DNA of 34,622 nt from Oscillospiraceae bacterium (GTDB taxonomy: Bacteria; Bacillota_A; Clostridia; Oscillospirales; Oscillospiraceae). The stretch lies in the NCBI GenBank assembly GCA_015068055.1, contig SVLG01000014.1:1-34622 (forward strand). Direction: 5' to 3'. The notes beneath the pieces were generated by a model, which was not told where the DNA came from, did no database searches, and worked only from the letters and a program-made list of their open reading frames with translations. Shown piece after piece: positions 25,097 to 32,279 of this stretch; position 1 is the first letter of the stretch; every line of letters starts with the position of its first letter. Position numbers and translations under genes: made by a program.

Positions 25097-26053
25097 ATGA
25101 TTGACATTGGCGGAAAAATGATTCCGTGCATTGATGCACACACGCATGTATTTCCGGAAATTCGCGGTCGTCGTTTCCGCGACAAACCCACGCAGTCTAC
25201 CTCCTGCGGTCAGATCACGGTGGGTGGAGAGCCCATGCAGTTCCTTTCTCCTGAATTTGCCGACAGTTCTTCCCCGCTGCCCGTTTATGAGCAGCATATG
25301 CGCCTGTGCGGTATAGACAAGGCGGTATTTCCGCAGACTCCGTGTTATGGTCCCACCTACGATTACATGGACGAGATCCTCCGCAACAATCCCGGGAAAT
25401 ACCAGACCATCGGCATTGCCTTTCCCTGTGACGGAGAGGAGCGCTTCATGAAGGAAGCCATCGAGGCACTGGATGAGCGCGGATATATCGGGCTGAAGTT
25501 TGAAATGCCCGATACGCCTTTTAAAACGGACGATCCGGCCAATGCCTTCGTGTTCAAAACGCTGGCGGAGCGCGGCAAGTACTGCATGATCGATATGGGC
25601 TGGGGCCGCGGCGAATGGGACTTCCCCATCGATATGATTACCAATACGGTAAAGGAATACAAGGATCTCACGTTTATTTTCCCGCATCTTGGCATCAGCC
25701 ATCTCTGGGACATCAACGAATACGAGGATTTTACCTGTCTGCGTAAAATGCTCAAGCTCATGGAGTACAACGACAATGTCTGGTTTGACATATCCGGCAT
25801 TAACTTCATTGCGGCCGAGTTCGATGACTATCCTCATCCTTTGTGCCGGAAAGCGCTGAAGTTTGTCCGGGACGAGATCGGTTTTGAGCGGGTGATGTGG
25901 GGTACGGACTATCCCTGTGTTACGCTTAAGAGCAAGTATTCCTATGCGCTAAACTATGTCCTCAAGTACTGCGACTTTATGACCACGGAAGATAAGGAAA
26001 ATCTTTTCTATAAGGCGGCCGACAAGCTCTGGTTCAACATCGATCACAAGTAA
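25097..26053 (+). CDS. Amidohydrolase-2 (PF04909-like) family hydrolase
   Basis: Protein of 318 residues, a TIM-barrel metal-dependent hydrolase. The N-terminal DAHTHVF gives His15 and His17, FPHLGISH gives His197 and WGTDYPC gives the catalytic Asp271. The strand that normally ends with a His (an xxxHxG segment) reads MIDMGWG with Asp166. Family members include sugar-acid lactonases, LigI-like lactonases and non-oxidative decarboxylases. In this operon a lactonase opening the product of the Gfo/Idh dehydrogenase is the most economical idea, but a decarboxylase is possible. It starts 2 nt after the permease stop, behind a good AGGAGGG site. Confidence 0.88.
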   Translation: MIDIGGKMIPCIDAHTHVFPEIRGRRFRDKPTQSTSCGQITVGGEPMQFLSPEFADSSSPLPVYEQHMRLCGIDKAVFPQTPCYGPTYDYMDEILRNNPGKYQTIGIAFPCDGEERFMKEAIEALDERGYIGLKFEMPDTPFKTDDPANAFVFKTLAERGKYCMIDMGWGRGEWDFPIDMITNTVKEYKDLTFIFPHLGISHLWDINEYEDFTCLRKMLKLMEYNDNVWFDISGINFIAAEFDDYPHPLCRKALKFVRDEIGFERVMWGTDYPCVTLKSKYSYALNYVLKYCDFMTTEDKENLFYKAADKLWFNIDHK

Positions 26054-27007
26054 ATGGACAGGGTGTATGATAAAATATCGGATCGGGAGGCCTTTGGCCT
26101 TGCGGTTCAGCACAGCATGCGCCTTTATCCGGAGGTTGTTGCTCTGGCGGCGGATACCGGGAAGTCCATGGGCTTTGCTGCGGCGGGGGAAGAATTTCCC
26201 GACAGGGTTTTCAATGTGGGCATTGCGGAGCAGAACATGGTAAACATGGCCGCCGGTCTTGCCTCCGTCGGAAAGCAGGTTTTTATCGGGACATATTCCA
26301 CCTTTCTTACGCTGCGTGCTCTGGAGCAAATCCGCACCTTCGTCTGTTATCCCGGCCTTCCGGTGAAAATGGCCGGGGCCCTGGCGGGCCTGTCCGGAGG
26401 CATCGAGGGAACCACGCATCAAAGCGTGGAGGATATTGCCGTAATGCGCGCCCTGCCCGGTATGAACGTCATTGTGCCGGCCGATGCCTCGGCAGCCTAT
26501 GCCGCCACCCGCGCCGTTGCACTGGAAAATGTCCCCGTGTACATACGGTTGGGACGCTACGCCATGCCCAGCGTATACGGCGAGGATTACGTGTTTAACT
26601 TTGGCAAAGCCCGTGTGCTGCGCGATGGCACGGACGTGACCATCATCTGCTGCGGTACGATGGTTTGGCGCAGTCTGGCGGCGGCGGAAATGCTGGAAGA
26701 CCAGCGGATCTCCGTGCGGGTTCTGGACATGGCCACCATCAAACCGCTGGATGAAGAAGCTGTTCTGTGTGCTGCTATGGAAACCGGTGCCATCGTAACG
26801 GCGGAAGAACACAGCGTGATCGGAGGACTGGGCGGCGCGGTTGCGGAACTGCTGGCAGAGAAACGGCCGACGCCGGTGGTGCGGGTTGGGCTGCGCGACT
26901 GTTTTGCGGAGTCAGCGGCACAGGAGACCCTGATGGATCACTATGGTCTTCGGGTGGAGGACGTCGTGGCGGCTGCGAAGAACGTTATTGAGAGGAAAGG
27001 GAAATAA
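26054..27007 (+). CDS. Transketolase, C-terminal subunit
   Basis: Protein of 317 residues, the size of split-transketolase C-halves. It contains the pyrimidine-binding domain with the catalytic Glu region FNVGIAEQNMVNMAAGLA and the C-terminal domain with the EEHSVIGGLGGAVAE motif. It must pair with the N-half at 19083-19892. The ATG follows the amidohydrolase stop directly with no spacer, so translation is likely coupled; no clear ribosome site is seen upstream. The separation of the halves by importer and hydrolase genes is unusual, as they are normally adjacent. Confidence 0.93.
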   Translation: MDRVYDKISDREAFGLAVQHSMRLYPEVVALAADTGKSMGFAAAGEEFPDRVFNVGIAEQNMVNMAAGLASVGKQVFIGTYSTFLTLRALEQIRTFVCYPGLPVKMAGALAGLSGGIEGTTHQSVEDIAVMRALPGMNVIVPADASAAYAATRAVALENVPVYIRLGRYAMPSVYGEDYVFNFGKARVLRDGTDVTIICCGTMVWRSLAAAEMLEDQRISVRVLDMATIKPLDEEAVLCAAMETGAIVTAEEHSVIGGLGGAVAELLAEKRPTPVVRVGLRDCFAESAAQETLMDHYGLRVEDVVAAAKNVIERKGK

Positions 27008-27009
27008 AT

Positions 27010-27387
27010 ATGGATCTGGTGAGACGTGAACAACTGCCGCAGCAGGATTTATTGGGCCGTTCCATATGGAAGGCCTTCGGAGAAAAAGCTGTTTTTCCGG
27101 ACAATGTCAGCGGCGGCTTTGCCCGGTTTTCTCTTCAGCACGGGAAAATGAAGGCACATCGGCATGAGCGGGAGCTTATACTGGTTCTGGATGCTCAGGG
27201 CGCTGCCGTCCGCTATGGCCCATCTCCGGAGGGCATGGGGGAAGCGGTGGCTCTCCAAAAGGGCGATTTCCTCCGTATGCAGGAGGGCGAATGGCATATT
27301 TTTGATCTTGCGGATGAAAACTCCTATCTGGACATTCTGTGGTTTTTTGGAGTTGCAGCCAATCATACGGAGGACGCTGACCTCTAA
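27010..27387 (+). CDS. Small single-domain cupin protein
   Basis: Protein of 125 residues with one cupin barrel. The first motif contains HRHERELILVL and the second GDFLRMQEGEWHIFDL, giving three His and one Glu likely to bind a metal. It is the last gene of the operon, 2 nt after the transketolase C-half. Small cupins in sugar-acid operons are often sugar-acid isomerases, epimerases or binding proteins, but no specific activity can be assigned. Confidence 0.85.
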   Translation: MDLVRREQLPQQDLLGRSIWKAFGEKAVFPDNVSGGFARFSLQHGKMKAHRHERELILVLDAQGAAVRYGPSPEGMGEAVALQKGDFLRMQEGEWHIFDLADENSYLDILWFFGVAANHTEDADL

Positions 27388-27445
27388 CAGCAAAGATTCA
27401 GCAAGCCAGAGAGATCTTCTTCATACACTATCCTTTCACACGCGC

Positions 27446-27487
27446 AAAGCCCCCTGCGGAGCCTGAGCAACTCCGTCAGGGGGCTTT
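27446..27487 (+). terminator. Terminator of the catabolic operon
   Basis: A long stem (27446-27461 with 27471-27487, one bulge) with a 9-nt loop contains CCCCCTG and CAGGGGG. Its 3' side ends in CTTTGCC. It lies about 60 nt after the cupin stop. The nearly symmetrical A/T ends mean it could act on either strand. Confidence 0.75.
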
Positions 27488-27589
27488 GCCAATTCTCCAA
27501 AGGCATCGTTGTGTCGATGCATAACGCTGCGGAGATTTGTGATCGCCGACCCGCATCAGTTTTTGAAGTCCACGGCGTTTTCTCCCACC

Positions 27590-28285
27590 AGCTCCGCGCA
27601 GCACTGCCTGGCCAAGAGCTGGGAAATCAGCGACGACGGCCTGACCTACACCGTCCATCTGGTGGAGGATGCCGTCTTCCACAACGGTGAGAAGCTCACC
27701 GCCAAGGACGTGGCCTTCACCTACGAGTGGGCCAAGCAGTTCCCCGGCCGTCAGCTCTACTACAAGAGCGTCGTCAGCACCGAGGTCGTGGATGATTACA
27801 CCATCATCTTCACCCTCGATTCTCCCCAGCCCCTCTTCATGACCTACTCCCAGTCCGTGCCCATCATGAACGAGAAGTTCGTCACCGAGAAGGGTGAAGA
27901 AGGCGTTGCCAAGGAAGTCTGCGGCACCGGCCCCTACACCATCACCTCCTATGACCCCGCCGTTGCTGTTAAGCTGACTGCCTTCCCCGACTACCGTCTG
28001 GGCGAAGCTGCCATCAAGAATGCTGAGATCCGCTACTACTCCGACAAGTCCACCGCTCAGATCGCCATGAACACCACCGTTGAGCCCTTCGACAACAAGC
28101 TCGTTCGTCAGGCCTTTGCCTACGCCATCGACCGTCAGAGCGTCATCGACATCGCTTACGACGGCCTGGGCACCATGGCCGACTTCATGTGCTACACCAA
28201 CTCCTTCGGCGTGGGCTACTCCGACGCCACCCAGTACACCTACAACCCCGAGAAGGCCAAGGAGCTGCTGGCTGAGGCCGGTTAG
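27590..28285 (+). pseudogene. Remnant of a family-5 (oligopeptide/dipeptide/nickel type) ABC substrate-binding protein
   Basis: An open frame of 258 codons from 27509 carries about 225 codons of family-5 binding-protein sequence. It begins without signal peptide at about LAKSWEISDDGLTYTVHL and includes the typical VFHNGEKLTAKDVAFTYEWA and GTGPYTITSYDP. At about 28061-28069 the early segment (KSTAQIA) joins directly to a late one (MNTTVEPFDNKLVRQAFAYAID); in intact proteins some 55-65 residues lie between them. The sequence then stops at EKAKELLAEAG, losing more than 200 C-terminal residues where it meets an integrase fragment. The frame has stayed open through an in-frame internal deletion. 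The first 30 codons do not look like the family. A non-functional scar, or an assembly chimera. Confidence 0.8.
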
Positions 28286-28545
28286 TCAAGAAAAAGACTG
28301 TTGGAATTGTAGCCATGATTCCGTTGGGCCACTATCTGCTTTTCTCGTTCCTTCTTTTCATATTCCTCTGCTGCCGCTTCCGCTTGCTTGCCATTTTGTT
28401 TCTCCGTTAAGGCCGGGTCATATTTGCAGGTGAGCATAGGGGATTGAATGACTTTCCCGGTTTCAGGATCCCGGCCAAGCGTAACCCGAATGTAATAGGA
28501 TAAAATTTTGCCTTTTTTGTCTCTGCGCTCCGTGATCGACGCCAT
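28282..28545 (-). pseudogene. N-terminal fragment of a tyrosine recombinase (integrase)
   Basis: A frame of 87 codons starts with MASITERRDKKGKILSYYI and continues RVTLGRDPETGKVI, the arm-DNA-binding N-terminal domain of phage/ICE integrases in Clostridia. It has a perfect AGGAGGG ribosome site 7 nt before the ATG at 28545. It runs through a charged helix (KQAEAAAEEYEKKEREKQ) and stops within a few codons of the join to the binding-protein remnant. The core-binding and catalytic domains (about 300 residues with R-H-R-Y) are missing, so it cannot recombine DNA. The two genes end in each other: their stop codons overlap by two bases. Confidence 0.75.
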
Positions 28546-28570
28546 AGTGACCCTCCTTTTTCGCTTGCAA

Positions 28571-28588
28571 TATGCAACTCATATGCAA
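28571..28588. repeat. Direct repeat TATGCAA, one helical turn apart, upstream of the integrase fragment
   Basis: TATGCAA occurs at 28571-28577 and 28582-28588, an 11-bp period. It lies between the integrase ribosome site and the att-like tRNA half. This spacing suits a repressor operator or an integrase/excisionase arm site. Confidence 0.4.
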
Positions 28589-28642
28589 TTTTTCGCTTTT
28601 TCGGCGTTTTACCAAAGGGGATTTTACAAATACCAAAATGCT

Positions 28643-28691
28643 AAAAAAGGCTGAGTTATCAACGGTTTGAACCGTTAACATCTCAGCCTTT
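28643..28691 (-). terminator. Terminator next to the tRNA-derived att site
   Basis: An outer stem (28646-28655 with 28682-28691) encloses an inner hairpin (28661-28666 with 28671-28676). On the minus strand it is followed by TTTTTTAG. It lies directly after the CCA end of the tRNA half, so it may be the original tRNA terminator carried with the att site. Confidence 0.75.
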
Positions 28692-28694
28692 CAA

Positions 28695-28739
28695 TGGTTG
28701 CGGGGGAAGGACTTGAACCTACGACCTCCGGGTTATGAG
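28695..28739 (-). other. 3' half of initiator tRNA-Met (CAT), putative attachment-site remnant
   Basis: Read on the minus strand this gives tRNA position 32 to the CCA end: anticodon loop CTCATAA with anticodon CAT, anticodon 3' stem CCCGG, variable loop, T arm with loop TTCAAGT, then acceptor CCCCGCA, discriminator A and CCA. The CCCGCAACCA end and the CCC of the anticodon stem fit the initiator tRNA. The match stops exactly at the start of the anticodon loop (28740 on is unrelated). The T stem has a mismatch (T50-T64). No 5' half exists, so it is not a functional tRNA. A tRNA 3' half from the anticodon loop is a classic tyrosine-recombinase att site. Confidence 0.8.
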
Positions 28740-28759
28740 GTGTAAGAAATGCTTCTCAT

Positions 28760-28840
28760 ATCTTCTCACATTTTTAGAAAAATACTGATAAATCAGGATT
28801 TTTTCAACGAGCCCTTTCATAACCTTCGACATCTTCTCAC
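28760..28840. repeat. Direct repeats ATCTTCTCAC beside the att-like site
   Basis: ATCTTCTCAC occurs at 28760-28769 and 28831-28840, with a partial copy CTTCTCAT at 28752-28759. They lie within 100 bp of the tRNA half and could be integrase arm-type sites. The stretch 28741-28939 has no recognised gene; it also holds an inverted repeat TTGGCGCAC/GTGCGCCAA with a third copy (28844-28876). Confidence 0.5.
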
Positions 28841-28939
28841 GTTTTGGCGCACGCTTGTGCGCCAAATGTGCGCCAAAAAATCGCCATTGTCCACCGCACA
28901 CTGGACTGGGGGAGCCGAATCGGAAACCTGCGTCTCTTC

Positions 28940-28968
28940 TTGTGGCCGAAGCGTTTGCATGGTATAAT
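28940..28968 (+). promoter_or_regulatory. Promoter of the two-component operon
   Basis: TTGTGG (28940-28945), a 17-nt spacer and perfect TATAAT (28963-28968) with an extended TGG before the -10. The predicted transcript starts about 45 nt before the response-regulator start codon. Confidence 0.8.
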
Positions 28969-29020
28969 GAATCAGTTTAGTTTCAGTTTATCCGCAGCCT
29001 GTACCCTGTATGGCGAGGTG

Positions 29021-29701
29021 ATGAATTTGTTTCACATTCTTGTTGTGGACGACGATAAAAATACAAGACTGCTGTTCAAGGCGGTTTTGCAGGCGGAGAA
29101 CTACACGGTCTTTACCGCCGATAACGGCGAGGCGGCACTGGAGATCATGGAGCAGGAGCACATTGATCTTGTCGTGCTGGACGTGATGATGCCGAAAATG
29201 GATGGCTATGAGTTCACCCGCACCCTTCGGGAGAGCAACAACAACCTGCCGATCCTTATGGTCTCGGCCAAGCAGCTGCCCGCCGACCGGAAGCAGGGCT
29301 TTCTGGTGGGAACGGACGATTATATGACCAAGCCCATCGACGAGGAGGAGATGCTGCTGCGCATCCGGGCTCTGCTGCGCCGGGCCCGCATCGTCAGCGA
29401 ACGGCGTATCGTTCTTGGCAAGGTGACGCTGGACTATGACTCCTTCACCGTCAGCCGGGAGGGAGAGAGCGTCGAGCTGCCCCAAAAGGAATTTCAGCTG
29501 CTCTATAAGCTGCTGAGCTACCCCGGGAAGATCTTTACCCGCATCCAGCTGATGGACGAGATCTGGGGCGCCGAGAGCGAAACCGGCTGGGAAACGGTGA
29601 CCGTCCATATCGGGCGGCTCCGCAAGCGCTTTGAGAGCTGGGAGGAATTTGAGATCCAGTCGGTGCGGGGGCTGGGCTACAAGGCGGTGAAAAAGGTATG
29701 A
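29021..29701 (+). CDS. OmpR/PhoB-family response regulator
   Basis: Protein of 226 residues. The receiver domain has the acidic pocket VVDDD (9-12), phospho-acceptor Asp54 in VVLDVMMPKMDG, a Ser in VSAK and a Lys in MTKP. The C-terminal winged-helix domain has PQKEFQLLYKLLSYPGKIFTRIQLMDEIWG and the TVHIGRLRKRF recognition helix. The start at 29021 is chosen because the longer open frame upstream runs through the promoter. The stop overlaps the kinase start by 4 nt. Its targets are not visible from the window. Confidence 0.95.
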   Translation: MNLFHILVVDDDKNTRLLFKAVLQAENYTVFTADNGEAALEIMEQEHIDLVVLDVMMPKMDGYEFTRTLRESNNNLPILMVSAKQLPADRKQGFLVGTDDYMTKPIDEEEMLLRIRALLRRARIVSERRIVLGKVTLDYDSFTVSREGESVELPQKEFQLLYKLLSYPGKIFTRIQLMDEIWGAESETGWETVTVHIGRLRKRFESWEEFEIQSVRGLGYKAVKKV

Positions 29702-30756
29702 ACCGACAGGAACGACGTCAACGTCTGACGTTAACGATCTTTTTTGCGGGCATTGTCTTTCTTGTTTTGCTGCTGACGGTGATCCTGGCCGGCGTTTTGC
29801 TGTATCTGGCCACCCGCTTTGGGATCCTTATCCCCAACGGGGAACTGAGCGCGACCCGCTCCATCATGCTGATGATGCTGCTGAGCCTGATCATCGGTGC
29901 AGTGCTTACCATGGTGGCGATCCGCATCCCGCTGCACCCGGTCAATGCGCTGGTATCCGGCATGCGCCGGCTGGCGCAGGGGGATTATAAAACCCGGCTG
30001 AACATGGGGCGCATCTATAACCGGCAGCCCGTGGGCGAGGAAGTGGTAGGGGCCTTTAACCGTCTGGCAGAAGAGCTGGAAAGTACGGAGATGCTGAGAA
30101 CGGACTTCGTCAACAATTTCTCCCATGAGTTCAAGACGCCCATCGTGTCCATCGCCGGCTTTGCCAAGCTCCTGAAGCGGGGCAATCTCAGCGAGGAGCA
30201 GAAAGCGGCCTATCTGGACGTGATCGAGCAGGAGTCGCTGCGCCTTTCCTACATGGCCACCAATGTCCTGAATCTCACCAAGGTGGAAAACCAGAGTATC
30301 CTCACGGATGTTACGGAGTATAATCTCTCCGAGCAGCTGCGTACCTGCATTCTCATGCTGGAGAGCAAATGGTCGAAACGGGAAACGGGGCTTTTGCTGG
30401 AATTTGAGGAGCATTATATCCGGGCCAACGAAGAGCTTATGAAGCAGGTCTGGATCAATCTTCTGGACAATGCCATCAAGTTTTCGCCCGTGGGCGGCAC
30501 GGTGGCGATCCGTGTGACGGAGACCGAGAACGAAACCCATGTTTCCGTCACCAATTCCGGCGAACCCATTCCCCCGGAATGCCGGGAGCGCATCTTCAAT
30601 AAGTTTTATCAGGCGGATGAGTCCCATGCCACCGAAGGCAACGGCATCGGGCTTGCCATTGTCCGGCGCATCACCGAGCTGCACCGGGGCAGCGTCAAAC
30701 TCAAATGCGGCGAGGGCTACAATACCTTCACCGTTACCATTCCACACAATCTATAA
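29698..30756 (+). CDS. Two-component sensor histidine kinase, intramembrane-sensing type
   Basis: Protein of 352 residues. Two membrane helices (about 12-38 and 55-77) are joined by an extracytoplasmic loop of only about 16 residues, too small for a ligand domain, as in intramembrane-sensing kinases. Then come a HAMP-like linker, the HisKA domain with SHEFKTP (phospho-acceptor His143), and the ATPase domain with N box NLLDNAIKFS and G box GNGIGLAIV. Such kinases in Firmicutes often sense cell-envelope stress or work with a transporter, but no BceAB-type transporter is next to it. A strong terminator follows at once. Confidence 0.95.
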   Translation: MNRQERRQRLTLTIFFAGIVFLVLLLTVILAGVLLYLATRFGILIPNGELSATRSIMLMMLLSLIIGAVLTMVAIRIPLHPVNALVSGMRRLAQGDYKTRLNMGRIYNRQPVGEEVVGAFNRLAEELESTEMLRTDFVNNFSHEFKTPIVSIAGFAKLLKRGNLSEEQKAAYLDVIEQESLRLSYMATNVLNLTKVENQSILTDVTEYNLSEQLRTCILMLESKWSKRETGLLLEFEEHYIRANEELMKQVWINLLDNAIKFSPVGGTVAIRVTETENETHVSVTNSGEPIPPECRERIFNKFYQADESHATEGNGIGLAIVRRITELHRGSVKLKCGEGYNTFTVTIPHNL

Positions 30757-30791
30757 AAAAGCGGTCCGTCGCAGAGACGGACCGCTTTTTT
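30755..30791 (+). terminator. Terminator of the two-component operon
   Basis: A perfect 16-bp stem (30755-30770 with 30776-30791) with a 5-nt loop and a T-run at the 3' end overlaps the kinase stop codon. The A-run on the left arm makes it possibly bidirectional. Confidence 0.92.
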
Positions 30792-30804
30792 ATGCAATTG
30801 AGAA

Positions 30805-30842
30805 GAAACTGTAAACAAACGGGCAGAGCCCGCTGCAGTTTC
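30805..30842 (+). other. Leader stem-loop upstream of the alpha/beta hydrolase gene
   Basis: GAAACTG (30805-30811) pairs with CAGTTTC (30836-30842) and encloses CGGGC-AGA-GCCCG (30820-30832). It lies in the 115-nt gap between the kinase terminator and the hydrolase start. No convincing promoter is seen in this gap; the structure could be in a 5' leader or be a second terminator. Confidence 0.35.
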
Positions 30843-30905
30843 GTTTCAGTTTATTTTTCGGTGAAAAGATGTATCCATCAAAAAATGCTTTTGTGAGGTG
30901 TCGTT

Positions 30906-31862
30906 ATGAAAAAAGCGAACAAACTCCTTCTGGGTGGAGCGCTGCTGGGGACGGCGGCCACCGCTGCGTCCTACGCCGTGACCGACAGTATGATGCGCCT
31001 TGCGCTGGATCGGACAGCCCCGGCCTATATGGAAAAGCTGCAGAGAAAAAATCCGGAGAGCGAGGAGCTTGCAAAGCTGCGTGAGCAGGCGGCGGAGGCC
31101 GCCGAAAGATTGGCCAACACCACCCATGAAACCGTGGAGATTCTGAGCCACGACGGGCTTAAGCTGGTGGGTCACTGGTTCCCCGTCCCGAACACCAAAC
31201 GCATCCTTCTGGCCATGCATGGCTGGCGCTCTGCGTGGAATAAGGACTTTGCCATGATCGCCGACTTCTTCCGCAGCGAAGGCTGCAGTGTCCTCTATGT
31301 GGAGCAGCGCGCTCAGGGCGAAAGCGAAGGAAAATACATGGGCTTTGGCCTTTTGGAGCGTTATGACTGCCGCAGCTGGTGCGACTGGCTCTGGGAGCAG
31401 TTCGGCAACCGTCTGCCGGTCTATCTTTGCGGTGTCTCCATGGGGGCCTCCACGGTGCTGATGGCCTCCGGCTTTGTGCTGCCCCCTTGCGTTAAGGGCA
31501 TCATCGCCGACTGCGGCTTCAGCCATGTGGACGCCATCTGGCGACATGTGTCGCGGCAGTATGGGCTGCATGGCGTGGGCAGTGACATCATCTGCCGTCA
31601 GAAGATCCAGACCGGCAGCCGGGACTACAGCTGCCCGGAGGCACTGCAGCAGAATAAGCTGCCGGTGCTCTTTGTCCACGGCACCGACGATACGCTGGTG
31701 CCGGTGGAGATGACCTACGAAAACTACGAAGCCTGCACGGCGGAAAAGCGCCTCCTCATCGTACCCGGAGCGGGCCACGGCTGGAGCTACGCCATGAATA
31801 AGGATGGCTACGAGGCGGAGCTGAAGCGTTTCTGGCAGGATTACGATGGAGAAGACGAATGA
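30906..31862 (+). CDS. Alpha/beta hydrolase with N-terminal membrane/signal segment
   Basis: Protein of 318 residues. An N-terminal KKANK plus hydrophobic segment (about 8-25) suggests membrane anchoring or export, followed by a helical region and the hydrolase core. The core has an oxyanion-type segment LLAMHGWRSAW, nucleophile Ser178 in CGVSMGAS, Asp in VHGTDDTLVP (about 261/262) and His291 in GAGHGWSY, so the triad is complete. It resembles the peptidase-S9-like/BAAT-type YqkD group. Its stop overlaps the next gene by 4 nt. Substrate unknown. It opens a run of coupled genes ending in a J-protein and Hsp70. Confidence 0.88.
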   Translation: MKKANKLLLGGALLGTAATAASYAVTDSMMRLALDRTAPAYMEKLQRKNPESEELAKLREQAAEAAERLANTTHETVEILSHDGLKLVGHWFPVPNTKRILLAMHGWRSAWNKDFAMIADFFRSEGCSVLYVEQRAQGESEGKYMGFGLLERYDCRSWCDWLWEQFGNRLPVYLCGVSMGASTVLMASGFVLPPCVKGIIADCGFSHVDAIWRHVSRQYGLHGVGSDIICRQKIQTGSRDYSCPEALQQNKLPVLFVHGTDDTLVPVEMTYENYEACTAEKRLLIVPGAGHGWSYAMNKDGYEAELKRFWQDYDGEDE

Positions 31863-32275
31863 AGGGCTTTTTTCAGAACCTTGGGAATAGAATGCGGCTC
31901 TGGATGCAGGGGCGCTACGGGCAGGACGAGCTGAATCAGGTACTGCTGTGGTCAGCGCTTGGCCTTACCCTGCTGGGTTCGATTTTGGAAGCGGAGCTTT
32001 TCAGCGTTCTGGCCATGCCCTTGCTTATATGGTCACTGATTCGCTGTTACTCCAGGAATATCCACCGCCGCCGGGAGGAACGAGCTGCCTGGCTTCGATT
32101 CTGGAGGAAGATCCGGGATTTCTTTGCCCTGCAGAAGCGGCGCTGGACGGATCGGAAAACCTATAAGTATTTTCGCTGCAAAAACTGCGGTGCGGTTATG
32201 CGGGTGCCAAAGGGCGAGGGAACGCTGCGCATTACCTGCCGTCAGTGCCGCCGTGAGATGACGAAAAGAAGCTGA
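31859..32275 (+). CDS. Small two-TM protein with C-terminal zinc ribbon
   Basis: Protein of 138 residues. Two closely spaced hydrophobic segments lie at about 27-40 and 46-60, followed by a strongly basic cytoplasmic helix rich in Arg and Trp. The C-terminus has a zinc ribbon: CKNCGAVMRVPKGEGTLRITCRQC, written here as CxxC at about 108-111 and a second CxxC near 129-132. No enzyme motif. It is coupled to the hydrolase gene by a 4-nt overlap and lies 4 nt before the DUF5685 gene. Function unknown; its position before a J-protein and Hsp70 suggests membrane protein quality control, as inference only. Confidence 0.82.
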   Translation: MKGFFQNLGNRMRLWMQGRYGQDELNQVLLWSALGLTLLGSILEAELFSVLAMPLLIWSLIRCYSRNIHRRREERAAWLRFWRKIRDFFALQKRRWTDRKTYKYFRCKNCGAVMRVPKGEGTLRITCRQCRREMTKRS

Positions 32276-32279
32276 AAAT

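Noticed and set aside
28695..28739. A functional tRNA-Met gene
   Set aside because: Only positions 32 to the CCA end are present, with a T-stem mismatch; no acceptor 5' strand or D arm lies at 28740 onward.
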